Assembly: GCF_031453555.1 (NCBI RefSeq)
Contig: NZ_JAVIZM010000001.1
Span: forward strand, 4,161,001 to 4,225,000
Reading direction: 5' to 3'
Length of the DNA stretch: 64,000 nt
Source of the DNA: Bacillus sp. SLBN-46
Lineage (GTDB): Bacteria > Bacillota > Bacilli > Bacillales > Cytobacillaceae
Positions within the stretch are counted from its first letter, which is position 1. Each line of letters opens with the position of its first letter. The notes under the pieces are model-generated. The model made no database searches and was not told the DNA's origin. It worked only from the letters and a program-made list of their open reading frames with translations. This document shows, one piece after another, positions 19,410 to 28,593 of the stretch. A program made the position numbers and the translations under genes.

Positions 19410-21683
19410 TTATTCATTTATTGCATGTTTAAACTGATGTCTAACTCGCATTGTAAAATATGCAATGGTTCCTAGCGCGAAAGCAAGTAAGAAACTTAAT
19501 AGAATCATGACATTTTCCCACATAAAACTAAAGTCACCACTCGAAATCACTGCCTTAAAACCAGAAACTGAATAAGTCATTGGTAGGAAAGCATTAAAAT
19601 GCTGTAAGAAGTTAGGAATTAACTCAAGCGGGAAGGTTCCAGCACTTGTAGTCAATTGGAAAATAAGAATAATAATTGCAATAAAACGCCCTGCATCGGA
19701 AAATACTGAAACAAGCAGCTGAATTAATGCAATAAAAGTTAAACTTGTAATAATAGAGAACAAAATAAACTTCGGTACACTTTGAACATCAAGGCCTAAT
19801 CCAAGAAGGAGGATCATATCTGCCAATAACGCCTGAATCACTCCCACACCAGCCATAATGGCAAACTTACCGGCAAACCAATTAAAGCCACTAGTTGGGG
19901 TAACAGCTGTATCCCTAAGTGGGAATACAATTGATAATAATAATGCTCCGACAAATAAACCTAATGAAAGGAAGTATGGTGCAAATCCTGTTCCATAATT
20001 AGGGACATGATTCACACTTTCCTTATCTAATTTAACAGGTTTTGCCATCATGTTATAGGTCTTATCATCAGGATGTACTTTAGAAGCCTCTTTGGCCCCA
20101 TCTGCAAGCTTATCTGCTAGCTCTTTCGTACCATCAGATAATTTTGTTGAACCATCTTTTAATTGGTTTGAACCATCTGCTAACTGTCCTGCACCCGAGC
20201 TAAGGGCTGTTGAACCAGCAGATAATTGATTCATACCTTTATATAAATCATAAGCTCCCTGCTTCAACTCACCTGACCCTGCAGCCAATTGACCTGTTCC
20301 ATTTGTTAGCTTATCAGCACCAGCAGATAATTGACTCATACCGTTTGAAAGTTCGCTAGTTCCATCAGATAATTGTACTGAACCATTATATAGCTGATGA
20401 ATACCTTGCTGTAATAATTTCTGGTTTTCATTAATAGTGCCAATACCACCAATTAATTGATTAAAATATGGATCCGTTTGAGCTTTTATTTTTTCATCTA
20501 ACCCTTTGGTTGCAGCTGCTAATTTAGGGCTAAGTTCAGACAAAATTTGTTGTTGAAGTTGATCTTTTGTTGGAGCATTTTTTTGCTCTTCAACCATAAT
20601 TGTATTTACAAGTTGTGGTGAAACACCGTTAGCTATTAATACTTGGGCTAACTCTTGCATTTTGCTCGTTTGTGCTGCGATTGTTTGTTCAGCAATCTGC
20701 GATGCAAGATCACCAGCACTACCAGATAATTGTTTTTCCAATGCGTCCGCAATTCCAGCTGGAAGCTCACTCTTTAGTTGCTCGGCACCAGATTTTACTT
20801 CCTCTGTTCCATTAATTAGGAGTGGGATATTAGAGTCAGCTTTTGCCAATCCATTCTCTAATTCCTTCGTACCAGCAGTTAATTTTTGTGACCCAGTAGC
20901 TGCGTGTTTTACACCCTGGTCGAACTCAATAGATTTTTTAGATAATGTATCAATTCCAGTATATAAATCGGATGAACCCCCCGCAAGCTTGTTAGTACCA
21001 TCATTTGCCGCTTTCATTCCATTATTAAATTCTATTGATTTTTCTGCTAGTGTATTAAGTCCATCATTTAATTTTTTAGATCCTTTGTTTAAGTCACTGG
21101 ACCCGTCACTTAATTGACCAGCACCATCACTGGCTTTTTCGACCCCATCGGCAAGTTCACTGATTTTTCCAAACATGGTTTCTGCATACGTTTCAGTTAC
21201 CTGTTCTGACACAGCCGTTTTAATTTTTTCAGCAGCTGTTCCACCAATCTGTGCTGAAAGGAAATTATAGCTTTCATTTGGGGTGTAAATCAGTTCCAAC
21301 TTTTTTGGTTGCTTATCTAATAAGGTGGTTGCATTTTCAGAAAAATTTTTAGGAATCTCAATGACCATGTAATACTTTTGGTCCTCTAGCTCTTTATAGG
21401 CTTCCTTTTTATCAACCAATTGAAAATCAAATTGTTGGCTCTTCTTTAGTTTGGACGTTAAGTCATCCCCAAGCTGCAGGTGTTCCCCATCCAGTACTGT
21501 ACCTTCATCATTATTGACTACTGCAACCGGTAGCTCATCCAGCTTGTCATATGGATCCCAAAAAGCCCATAAAAACATACCAGCATACAAGACTGGGACA
21601 AACATGACGGCTATAATGGGAACGAGAATTTTTCTATTTTTAAAGATAGATAACAGTTCTTCCTTTAACAAGATGTTTTTCAA
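19410..21683 (-). CDS. yhgE: YhgE/Pip domain membrane protein
   Basis: This 757-residue protein has one N-terminal membrane segment (about residues 19-38), a long extracellular part and about five to six C-terminal segments. The middle carries many short repeats with the pattern xGxxxLxxGxxxLxxGxxxL (for example SDGTSELSNGMSQLSAG), typical of the YhgE/phage-infection-protein family. The C-terminus resembles an ABC-2 type permease (FPLRDTAV...). The start is TTG at 21683, eight bases after AAAAAGGAGG. B. subtilis YhgE is a type VII secretion-linked/phage receptor protein. Two operator-like 23-mers lie upstream. Confidence 0.9.
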   Translation of the reverse strand: MKNILLKEELLSIFKNRKILVPIIAVMFVPVLYAGMFLWAFWDPYDKLDELPVAVVNNDEGTVLDGEHLQLGDDLTSKLKKSQQFDFQLVDKKEAYKELEDQKYYMVIEIPKNFSENATTLLDKQPKKLELIYTPNESYNFLSAQIGGTAAEKIKTAVSEQVTETYAETMFGKISELADGVEKASDGAGQLSDGSSDLNKGSKKLNDGLNTLAEKSIEFNNGMKAANDGTNKLAGGSSDLYTGIDTLSKKSIEFDQGVKHAATGSQKLTAGTKELENGLAKADSNIPLLINGTEEVKSGAEQLKSELPAGIADALEKQLSGSAGDLASQIAEQTIAAQTSKMQELAQVLIANGVSPQLVNTIMVEEQKNAPTKDQLQQQILSELSPKLAAATKGLDEKIKAQTDPYFNQLIGGIGTINENQKLLQQGIHQLYNGSVQLSDGTSELSNGMSQLSAGADKLTNGTGQLAAGSGELKQGAYDLYKGMNQLSAGSTALSSGAGQLADGSNQLKDGSTKLSDGTKELADKLADGAKEASKVHPDDKTYNMMAKPVKLDKESVNHVPNYGTGFAPYFLSLGLFVGALLLSIVFPLRDTAVTPTSGFNWFAGKFAIMAGVGVIQALLADMILLLGLGLDVQSVPKFILFSIITSLTFIALIQLLVSVFSDAGRFIAIIILIFQLTTSAGTFPLELIPNFLQHFNAFLPMTYSVSGFKAVISSGDFSFMWENVMILLSFLLAFALGTIAYFTMRVRHQFKHAINE

Positions 21684-21705
21684 CCCTGATGCCTCCTTTT
21701 TATTC

Positions 21706-21728
21706 TGACTGTTTTGTTCATTTGGTCA
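21706..21728 (-). promoter_or_regulatory. Operator-like site 1 upstream of yhgE
   Basis: On the minus strand the 23-mer begins TGACCAAATGAACA and ends CAGTCA, an imperfect dyad. It shares its first 14 bases with site 2. It sits 23 bp before the yhgE start. Confidence 0.55.
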
Positions 21729-21798
21729 TTTTGTTTTTTAAAATAAGGACTATCTATTTAGACAATCCTTTGAAAAAAGTATGCTTGAAATTCACCAT

Positions 21799-21821
21799 TG
21801 ACCAAATGAACATTTCGGTCA
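21799..21821 (+). promoter_or_regulatory. Operator-like site 2 upstream of yhgE
   Basis: The 23-mer begins TGACCAAATGAACA and ends CGGTCA, so TGACC...GGTCA forms a dyad. It is inverted relative to site 1 and 93 bp away. TetR-type sites look like this, and B. subtilis has the TetR gene yhgD beside yhgE. Confidence 0.55.
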
Positions 21822-21903
21822 TTTAATACTTAAGAAGTATACATCCATTATTAATGGTTTGCAAGTAAAAAATGAAAGTTCTTCCTTCGCTATAGAAAAT
21901 ATA

Positions 21904-21934
21904 GAAAAAGAAGCTGTTGTTATTGAACAGCTTC
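21904..21934 (-). terminator. Terminator at the end of hemY
   Basis: GAAGCTGTT (21910-21918) pairs with AACAGCTTC (21926-21934); the hemY stop codon lies in the loop. The minus-strand tail is T5. Confidence 0.85.
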
Positions 21935-23371
21935 TTTTAACGGTGTCTTCTTATTAAAGTATTCTAAAACATTCTGTACAGCCGCCTCACCCTGGTCAAT
22001 GCAATCTGGAACGCCTACTCCTCCATAGGAAGCACCTGCTAGGAAAACACCAGGCAGCTCCTCTTTAACATGGTCTAGAATGGTAGCAAGCCGCTGTTTA
22101 TGCCCCACCGTATATTGCGGCATTGAATTCTTCCAACGTGATACAATTGCGAAATCAGGGTTCAATGTAATATCCATCGTTTTCTTTAAATCATCCAAAA
22201 CAATTTTTATTATTTGGTCATCTGATAAATCGACAATGGTTTCATCACCAGCTCTTCCCACATAGCAGCGTAGGAGAACTTTACCCTTTGGAGTCGAATG
22301 GGCCCACTTTTTATGAGTCCACGTACAAGCAGTAATCGAATAATCATTATTTCTTGAGACAACAAATCCGGTTCCATCAATATCCTGCTTGATTGCTTCC
22401 GTTGGAAATGCCAACGCAACGGTGGCAACAGATGTAGATGGGACCGATTTAAATGGATCAAAAAAGCGATAATCTGAAAACATCCCTTGCGTTATTTGAT
22501 GAGGAGTGGCAGCAATAATACTATCTGCCTGAATGGTTTCCCCATTATTTAGATATATCTCATACGTTTGATTGGACTTTGTAATCTTTTCAACACGATG
22601 GCCTTTTAAAATAGAATCCGGGTCTATTTTACTTTCAATGGCTTCTGCAAAAGATTGGAGCCCCGTTTTGAAAGTTAAAAAAGCCCCTTTGGTACTCTCT
22701 TTACTTTCAGTCTTTTTCGGTTGGGAAGGAGTCGCTTTTTTCATGCCAACGATCAGGCTTCGGTATTTTTGTTCCACCTCATAAAATTGTGGGAAAGTAG
22801 ACATTAAACTTAATTGATCAATGTCACCCGCATAAATGCCTGATAACAATGGTTCAATTAAATTCTCAACCACTTCATCACCTAATCTTCGTCTAAAAAA
22901 TTCTCCTAAAGACTGGTCTTTCCCGCTTTCAGAACGAGGTAAAATAAAATCGGCCGCAGCTCTTAATTTACCAGGAATCGAAAATAAGCCTGTTGTTAGA
23001 AAGGGGCCTATTTGTGTTGGAATTCCCATGATCGAACCACCGGGCATTGAATGTAGCTTCTCATTCACTAGAACATATGATTTACCCGTGGAATTATGAA
23101 CTAATTGATCGTCCATCCCTACTTCTTTAGCAAGTCGGATCATGCTTGTCTTCCTTGCTAAAAATGAATCAGGGCCTCTCTCAATTGTAAAACCGTCTCT
23201 AATAACGGTTTGCATTTTGCCTCCGAGACGGTGGGAAGCTTCAATAAGTTTAATTTCAATAGGAAGGCTGTGTTCATGAATCTGTTTTTGAAGATAGAAT
23301 GCAGCTGTTAAACCTGCTATTCCTCCTCCAATAATAACCACCTTCTGTTTATCTTCCGCCACGGACGTCAC
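21920..23371 (-). CDS. hemY: Coproporphyrinogen III oxidase (HemY/CgoX)
   Basis: This 483-residue FAD enzyme has the N-terminal dinucleotide motif VVIIGGGIAGLTAAFYL, then ERGPDSFLARK, GEFFRRRLGDEVVENLIEPL and the C-terminal FAD-contact region GASYGGVGVPDCIDQG. In Gram-positive bacteria it oxidises coproporphyrinogen III to coproporphyrin III with oxygen. The frame opens with GTG at 23371 after AAAGGGAAG, and a second GTG at 23360 is possible. It is the last gene of hemE-hemH-hemY. Length is near the usual 470. Confidence 0.95.
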   Translation of the reverse strand: MTSVAEDKQKVVIIGGGIAGLTAAFYLQKQIHEHSLPIEIKLIEASHRLGGKMQTVIRDGFTIERGPDSFLARKTSMIRLAKEVGMDDQLVHNSTGKSYVLVNEKLHSMPGGSIMGIPTQIGPFLTTGLFSIPGKLRAAADFILPRSESGKDQSLGEFFRRRLGDEVVENLIEPLLSGIYAGDIDQLSLMSTFPQFYEVEQKYRSLIVGMKKATPSQPKKTESKESTKGAFLTFKTGLQSFAEAIESKIDPDSILKGHRVEKITKSNQTYEIYLNNGETIQADSIIAATPHQITQGMFSDYRFFDPFKSVPSTSVATVALAFPTEAIKQDIDGTGFVVSRNNDYSITACTWTHKKWAHSTPKGKVLLRCYVGRAGDETIVDLSDDQIIKIVLDDLKKTMDITLNPDFAIVSRWKNSMPQYTVGHKQRLATILDHVKEELPGVFLAGASYGGVGVPDCIDQGEAAVQNVLEYFNKKTPLKEAVQ

Positions 23372-23399
23372 CTTCTTCCCTTTAATTCCCTATTTGTTT

Positions 23400-24332
23400 T
23401 TAATGAGATAATCTTTTTAGGATGACGGTAGAAAGGCAATCAATAAATTCTTCCTTTGCGTTTGGCATTTCAGGACGATAATAGCTAACACCCAATTCAT
23501 CCGTCACTGCTTTACATTCGATATCATTATCAAAAAGAACTTCCAGATGGTCACATACAAATCCAACTGGTGCAAAGACAAATGCTTTATAGTGATGCTG
23601 CTGATACAAGTCTCTTGTTAAGTCTTGTACATCCGGACCGATCCATGGCTCTGGAGTATTTCCTGCACTTTGCCACCCAATGGTATAATTATTAATTCCT
23701 GCTTGTTCAGCAATTAAATCAGCCGTTTCCTTTAGCTGCTGCGGGTAAGGGTCACCAGATTGTAAGATTTTCTCCGGAAGACTATGCGCCGAAACAATTA
23801 GTACCGCATGCTCTTTTTCCTCTTGAGGCATTTGTTCAAAGACCTGTTTCACTTTGTCAGCCCAATAACCAATAAATTTAGGCTCTTCATACCAGCTTTC
23901 AATACTAGTTATTTTAAGTCCGCCTAATTTCTCTGCTTCCTCTACTGCTCGTCCGTTGTAGGATTTTACACTAAACGTTGAAAAATGAGGAGCAAGCACA
24001 ATACTAACTGCCTCTTTAATACCATCTTCGTGCATTTGTTTCACAGCATCTTCGATGAAAGGCTTAATATGCTTTAAACCAAGATACATTTTAAATTCGA
24101 TGTCATCCTGAATGGTATTTAAATGTTCCTCTAACTTCTCTGCCTGGTCTTGCGTTATTTTAGCGAGTGGAGAAATTCCTCCAATAGCTTCATACCGATT
24201 TCTAAGATCTTCAATCATTTCAGGCGATGGCTTCCGTCCATGACGGATATGCGTATAATATCCTTCTAAGTCATCTAATGTATAAGGGGTACCGTATGCC
24301 ATTACTAGCAGACCCATTTTCTTTTTCGCCAT
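23400..24332 (-). CDS. hemH: Ferrochelatase (coproporphyrin ferrochelatase HemH/CpfC)
   Basis: This 310-residue protein starts [16 protein letters not shown]. It has HIRHGRKPS, the catalytic histidine in VSAHSLPEK and the [16 protein letters not shown] block. It inserts Fe(II) into coproporphyrin III. ATG at 24332 follows GAGGTG; the GTG at 24338 is too close to it. It is preceded by hemE after a 178-bp gap with a hairpin, and followed by hemY after 28 bp. Length matches B. subtilis HemH (310 aa). Confidence 0.96.
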   Translation of the reverse strand: MAKKKMGLLVMAYGTPYTLDDLEGYYTHIRHGRKPSPEMIEDLRNRYEAIGGISPLAKITQDQAEKLEEHLNTIQDDIEFKMYLGLKHIKPFIEDAVKQMHEDGIKEAVSIVLAPHFSTFSVKSYNGRAVEEAEKLGGLKITSIESWYEEPKFIGYWADKVKQVFEQMPQEEKEHAVLIVSAHSLPEKILQSGDPYPQQLKETADLIAEQAGINNYTIGWQSAGNTPEPWIGPDVQDLTRDLYQQHHYKAFVFAPVGFVCDHLEVLFDNDIECKAVTDELGVSYYRPEMPNAKEEFIDCLSTVILKRLSH

Positions 24333-24466
24333 ATTCACACCTCATCTTTAAGTCTGTTTCTCATGATCCATTTATTTATGGAACAGGCCAGTAATAATCA
24401 TTAGGCTATGAAAATTCACCTTGTCATATTAATGGCCCAGTAAAAAAGCAACTCATACTATTGTGC

Positions 24467-24493
24467 CAAAAAATTGGACGTCTTACCAATTTT
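24467..24493 (-). terminator. Hairpin after hemE (terminator or attenuator)
   Basis: AAAATTGG (24470-24477) and CCAATTTT (24486-24493) form an AT-rich 8-bp stem, followed on the minus strand by T6. It sits in the 178-bp hemE-hemH gap and may tune hemH-hemY expression. Confidence 0.5.
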
Positions 24494-24510
24494 AACACTC
24501 CAAATGAGTC

Positions 24511-25557
24511 TTAACGACTTAATTTGGATGCTGAATATTCATGAATAAATGAAGCTAGTCTCTTTAATGTTTCTGGATTTACGGATGGGAAAACACCATG
24601 TCCTAAATTAAAAATATACCCATCCTGTGCCATACCTTGGTCTAGAATAGCTTTTGCTTTTTCTTCAATAACTTCCCAAGGAGCTAACAAAATTGCAGGA
24701 TCCAGGTTTCCTTGAACAGTTTTATGAATTCCAAGTTCCCTTGCCTGGCTGATTGGCAATCTCCAATCTAACCCTACTACATCCAGCGGAAGTTCATTCC
24801 ATTCTAAGGCAAGATGGCTAGCACCTACCCCAAACATAATTAACGGAACATTTTCTTCTCTCAATGACGAAAAGATACGGTTCATGACAGGCTTGATGAA
24901 ATAACGGTAATCCTCAACATTTAAGGCTCCAACCCAAGAATCAAAAATTTGGATGGCTTTAGCTCCTGCCTTTATTTGTGATTTTACATATGTAATGATC
25001 ATATCGCCCAGCTTATCCATTAAAGCAAACCATGCCTTAGGCTCTGTGTACATGAATGCTTTTGTTTTATTGTAGTTTTTGGATGGTCCCCCTTCAATCA
25101 TGTAGCTCGCAAGTGTAAAGGGAGCTCCAGAAAAACCAATTAACGGGACAGACAACTGCTCCTGTGTTAATAATTTAATGGTATCAAGTACATAAGGAAC
25201 GTCATCTTCTGGATTGATTTCACCCAATTTTTCAACATCTGCTAGTGAGCGGATCGGATTATCAATTACCGGGCCAATGCCACCCTTGATTTCTACTTCC
25301 ATCCCGATTGCTGGCAGTGGAGTCATTATATCTTTATATAGAATGGCTGCATCTACGTTATATTGCTCAACCGGTAACCGTGTGACATACGCACAAAGTT
25401 CAGGCTGATGAGTAATTTCAAATAAAGAATATTTTTCTTTAATCTCTCTGTATTCAGGTTGTGAACGTCCGGCTTGCCGCATATACCATACAGGTACGTA
25501 GTCTGTTTTCTCACCTCTTGCTGCTTTTAAGAATGTTTCATTAATCGGTCTTGTCAT
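24511..25557 (-). CDS. hemE: Uroporphyrinogen decarboxylase
   Basis: This 348-residue enzyme has the N-terminal signature [16 protein letters not shown] with the substrate-binding arginines, then [28 protein letters not shown] and [14 protein letters not shown]. It decarboxylates uroporphyrinogen III to coproporphyrinogen III. ATG at 25557 follows AAAGGTGG; the longer frame to 25581 reads through the ribosome site. It is the first gene of hemE-hemH-hemY and diverges from a heme monooxygenase gene. Confidence 0.96.
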   Translation of the reverse strand: MTRPINETFLKAARGEKTDYVPVWYMRQAGRSQPEYREIKEKYSLFEITHQPELCAYVTRLPVEQYNVDAAILYKDIMTPLPAIGMEVEIKGGIGPVIDNPIRSLADVEKLGEINPEDDVPYVLDTIKLLTQEQLSVPLIGFSGAPFTLASYMIEGGPSKNYNKTKAFMYTEPKAWFALMDKLGDMIITYVKSQIKAGAKAIQIFDSWVGALNVEDYRYFIKPVMNRIFSSLREENVPLIMFGVGASHLALEWNELPLDVVGLDWRLPISQARELGIHKTVQGNLDPAILLAPWEVIEEKAKAILDQGMAQDGYIFNLGHGVFPSVNPETLKRLASFIHEYSASKLSR

Positions 25558-25823
25558 TTTTATTGTCCACCTTTCAAACACATGTCTGTTTTTTATTTTA
25601 ATATAGTTGGCTTAAATTTAAAAACTTTCTTATCATATTTGAAATGATTGTTATATTCAGACTGTCTTCACTATATCTATTAATCCTATTTGTGTATAGG
25701 TAACACTAATAACTGTCAAAAAAAAGTCGTTTTTAGGTTACTAGAATTGTTAAAATTTTAAGGAGAATACTGACTTAAGCTGGGTATACACTAATAAATG
25801 GATACATAAGGAGGAGAAAGCGT

Positions 25824-26315
25824 ATGAATGCCTATATGACCGCAGGAACATTGGATTTTTTAAAAAAGATTGAAGGAAAATACCCTAATGAAAAAATGGT
25901 AACAATGATCAACGAAAACAATGCACAATTATTTCATGAAACGAGTGGTGAAACTGTTTTTAATGAGCCACGAAAATTTGAGGAACTACTTTCTATTGGA
26001 GAGATAAAAAAAGAAGGTTTTGTTGTTTTAAACAACGTACCAGTCACAGATGAAGGAAAGGCAGTATTTGAGCATCAAGTAAAAAATCAAATGAACGCTA
26101 TTAAAAGTCAAGAAGGATTCTTAGCTTTGCGAGTACTTCGTCCCCTAACATCTAGTCAGTATGTAATCATGACTGTATGGAAAGATGAAGCCTCTTATAA
26201 AGCATGGCAATCTTCTCAAACTTTTTTTGATGTTAGTAAAATGACAGGAATGGACTACCAGGCAAAGATTTTTTCAAGCGCACCTTTTGTTAGCAAATAT
26301 ATGATTACGGAATGA
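25824..26315 (+). CDS. hmoB: Heme-degrading monooxygenase HmoB-like
   Basis: This 163-residue protein has an antibiotic-biosynthesis-monooxygenase (ABM) ferredoxin-like domain in its C-terminal half: FVVLNNVPVTDEGKAVFE, EGFLALRVLRPL and VIMTVWKDEASYKAWQ. Size, domain place and location beside hemEHY match B. subtilis HmoB (YhgC), which opens heme to release iron. The ribosome site AAGGAGGAG is ideal. It is transcribed away from hemE, so synthesis and turnover share one intergenic region. No clear Fur or PerR box was seen. Confidence 0.87.
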   Translation: MNAYMTAGTLDFLKKIEGKYPNEKMVTMINENNAQLFHETSGETVFNEPRKFEELLSIGEIKKEGFVVLNNVPVTDEGKAVFEHQVKNQMNAIKSQEGFLALRVLRPLTSSQYVIMTVWKDEASYKAWQSSQTFFDVSKMTGMDYQAKIFSSAPFVSKYMITE

Positions 26316-26404
26316 ATTTGAATGGAGTTGGGCTTATTTTACAGTGGAAAACTAAATTAAGTGTAGAATCTCAGCACAAATTAAAAAAGCAATATGTTTC
26401 ACTT

Positions 26405-26447
26405 AGAGAATAGCCCAGAATTTTTCAGGGCTATTCTCTATTTGTGT
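26405..26447 (+). terminator. Terminator after hmoB
   Basis: AGAGAATAGCCC and GGGCTATTCTCT form a 12-bp perfect stem with an 11-nt loop, followed by ATTTGTGTTA. Confidence 0.8.
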
Positions 26448-26523
26448 TATAGAGGGCTTAGCAGTTTGTTATCCTGTTGGGATTTGCTGAAACTCAAATA
26501 AACCATGCGATTTCCTGGACATC

Positions 26524-26990
26524 CTGTCCGAATGAGCCTAGCATTCGGACACGGTCACTCCTTTTCCTCCTCGCTCTGTCCGAATGAGCCTGGTATTCGG
26601 ACACGGTCACTCCTTTTCCTCCTCGCCCTGTCCGAATGAGCCAGGCATTCGGACACGGTCACTCCTTTTCCTAGTCAAGCCTGTCCGAATGAGCCTGGTA
26701 TTCGGACACCACCACTTCTTTTCCTGCTCTCCCTGTCCGAATGAGCCTGGCATTCGGACACAATTACGCCTTTTCCTTCTCACCCTGTCTGAATGAGCCT
26801 GGTATTCGGACTCAATCACGCCCTTTCCTCCTCGCCCTGTCCGAATGAGCCATGTATTTGGACTCAATCCCGTCTTTTCTTGCTCGTCCTGTCCGAATAA
26901 GCCTAGCATTCGGACACGACCTTGCCTTTTCATGCCTGTCCTATCTGAGTAAGCCAATTAATCCAAAATTATTCTGCTGCCCCTCTCCTA
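26524..26990. repeat. Array of 52-bp palindromic tandem repeats
   Basis: Eight clear units begin at 26524, 26576, 26628, 26681, 26733, 26785, 26837 and 26889, so the period is 52 bp (one 53). Each unit has a 9-bp inverted repeat, TGTCCGAAT and ATTCGGACA, around a 9-nt loop (GAGCCWGGY), then about 25 bp of pyrimidine-rich spacer like CACTCCTTTTCCTCC. Units 6 to 8 carry point changes and one or two decayed units follow to about 26990. The spacers resemble one another, unlike a CRISPR. Open frames across it on both strands are by-products of the period and are not called as genes. Confidence 0.92.
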
Positions 26991-27113
26991 ATAAGCCTCC
27001 ACACTAGAAAAATCCACAAAAAGGTCAACCCCTCCCCTAGATTCAAGCCTTAAATATAATAATATTTTCCCTTCTCTTTCACCACTTTTGGCTATTTTCA
27101 TATTCTGTATTAC

Positions 27114-27141
27114 ATCCAACAGGGCTATAGCCCTGTTGGAT
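27114..27141. promoter_or_regulatory. Perfect 28-bp palindrome before the permease gene
   Basis: ATCCAACAGGGCTA is followed at once by its exact reverse complement, with no loop. It ends 8 bp before the AAAGGAGGG ribosome site. It could be an operator, or a hairpin that affects translation or stability. There is no T-run after it, so it is not a standard terminator. Confidence 0.6.
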
Positions 27142-27162
27142 ATAAGAAAGGAGGGAATTTAA

Positions 27163-28560
27163 ATGATCGTCGAACTTACGGCTCTTCATTGGATATATGT
27201 GACTTTTATTGTTCTTATTATTGGGTTTATGATAATGAGAAGAGACACGACCATCATTTGTATTGCGGGGATATTTTTAATTGCCTTAGTTGCCACAGGC
27301 AGTTTAAGTCACTCAGTTAGTAGTATATTCAACAGTTTTAGTTATGCCATAACTGAATTATTGTCTACGATACTCGTCATTTCTATTATTGTCGCGATGA
27401 GCCATACATTAACTGCCACTGGCATTAATGATGTCATGATCTCACCCTTTACAAAATTAATTCGTAACCCTACCCTTGCCTATTGGACGATTGGTATTTT
27501 AATGATGGTGATTTCTTGGTTCTTTTGGCCTTCTCCTGCAGTTGCCCTTCTAGGTGCCGTCCTCCTTCCAGTAGCCATTAGAGCAGGGTTGCCAGCACTA
27601 GGCGTAGCGATGGCAATGAATCTATTTGGTCACGGTATTGCATTGTCTGGGGACTTTGTCATTCAAGCTGCTCCAAAGCTAACGGCAGATGCTGCTGGAC
27701 TTCCGATACAGGATGTCATTAATGCCAGCATTCCGTTAGTATTTATAATGGGGCTTGTTACAACCGTTACCGCCTTCTATTTTCTAAGAAGAGACATGAA
27801 ACGTGGGGTTCTTCAAGTCAATTCATCTGTCTTATCGGATTCATCAGATGAATCCCCTCAGCATAACAACCTCTTATCTTTAGGACAAAAACGTTTCTTT
27901 GCCATTTTGGTACCATTGTTATTCGCTGCCGACGTCGCTGCCATGACGATTCTAGATTTGACTGGCGGGGACGCTACAGCCTTAATCGGTGGAACCTCTA
28001 TTCTTATTCTTCTATTAATTACCTTAACCAGTCATAAAAATAAAGGTCTTGAGCAAACCACCCAGTATTTAATTGAAGGGTTCCAATTTGGATTTAAGGT
28101 CTTTGGTCCAGTTATTCCAATTGCCGCCTTCTTCTATTTAGGTGACAGCGGATTCACAAAAATCATTGGAGAATATTTGCCAAAAGCTTCTCAGGGCATC
28201 GTTAATGACTTAGGTGTGGCACTTGCAAGCATTGTTCCGTTAAGCAAAGCAGTTGGTGCCGTCACATTAACGACTGTGGGGGCAATCACAGGATTGGATG
28301 GTTCAGGTTTTTCAGGAATCTCCCTTGCTGGTTCTATTGCTGCCCTTTTCGCAACAGCAATTGGAAAAGGGGCTGCTACCCTTACTGCTCTAGGACAAAT
28401 ATCAGCTATTTGGGTCGGTGGTGGAGTTCTCGTACCATGGGCGTTAATTCCAGCTGCAGCAATATGTAAGGTGGACCCTTTTGAACTAGCAAGAAGAAAC
28501 CTAGTCCCAGTAATAATCGGGCTTGTAGTAACAACCATAGCGGCTATGTTTTTAATATAA
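27163..28560 (+). CDS. Multi-pass membrane permease, YhfA-like
   Basis: This 465-residue protein has about eleven to twelve hydrophobic segments. Distinct features are SWFFWPSPAVALLGAVLLP, the GHGIALSGDFVIQAAPKLTADA loop and a hydrophilic loop around residue 225. The fold looks like a secondary transporter of the GntP/ion-transporter kind, but the substrate is unknown. Length is close to the B. subtilis membrane protein YhfA, which lies near yhgE. The start ATG follows AAAGGAGGG and a perfect palindrome. It is monocistronic, ending at a shared terminator. Confidence 0.8.
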   Translation: MIVELTALHWIYVTFIVLIIGFMIMRRDTTIICIAGIFLIALVATGSLSHSVSSIFNSFSYAITELLSTILVISIIVAMSHTLTATGINDVMISPFTKLIRNPTLAYWTIGILMMVISWFFWPSPAVALLGAVLLPVAIRAGLPALGVAMAMNLFGHGIALSGDFVIQAAPKLTADAAGLPIQDVINASIPLVFIMGLVTTVTAFYFLRRDMKRGVLQVNSSVLSDSSDESPQHNNLLSLGQKRFFAILVPLLFAADVAAMTILDLTGGDATALIGGTSILILLLITLTSHKNKGLEQTTQYLIEGFQFGFKVFGPVIPIAAFFYLGDSGFTKIIGEYLPKASQGIVNDLGVALASIVPLSKAVGAVTLTTVGAITGLDGSGFSGISLAGSIAALFATAIGKGAATLTALGQISAIWVGGGVLVPWALIPAAAICKVDPFELARRNLVPVIIGLVVTTIAAMFLI

Positions 28561-28565
28561 AATCA

Positions 28566-28593
28566 GAAAAGAGGCTGAATCCAGCCTCTTTTC
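28566..28593 (+). terminator. Bidirectional terminator between permease and PAP2 genes
   Basis: GAAAAGAGGCTG and CAGCCTCTTTTC form a 12-bp perfect stem with a 4-nt loop. Confidence 0.85.

Noticed and set aside
25558..25823. Fur or PerR box in the hemE-hmoB gap
   Set aside because: AT-rich stretches give partial matches only, with no clear dyad.
26524..26940. CRISPR array
   Set aside because: The spacers are similar to each other, the period is constant and the repeat is a simple dyad. No cas genes are present.
26584..26957. ORFs on both strands with repeated CPNEPGIRT or GQDEQEK-like blocks
   Set aside because: They are read-outs of the 52-bp palindromic repeat, with no ribosome site and no independent support.
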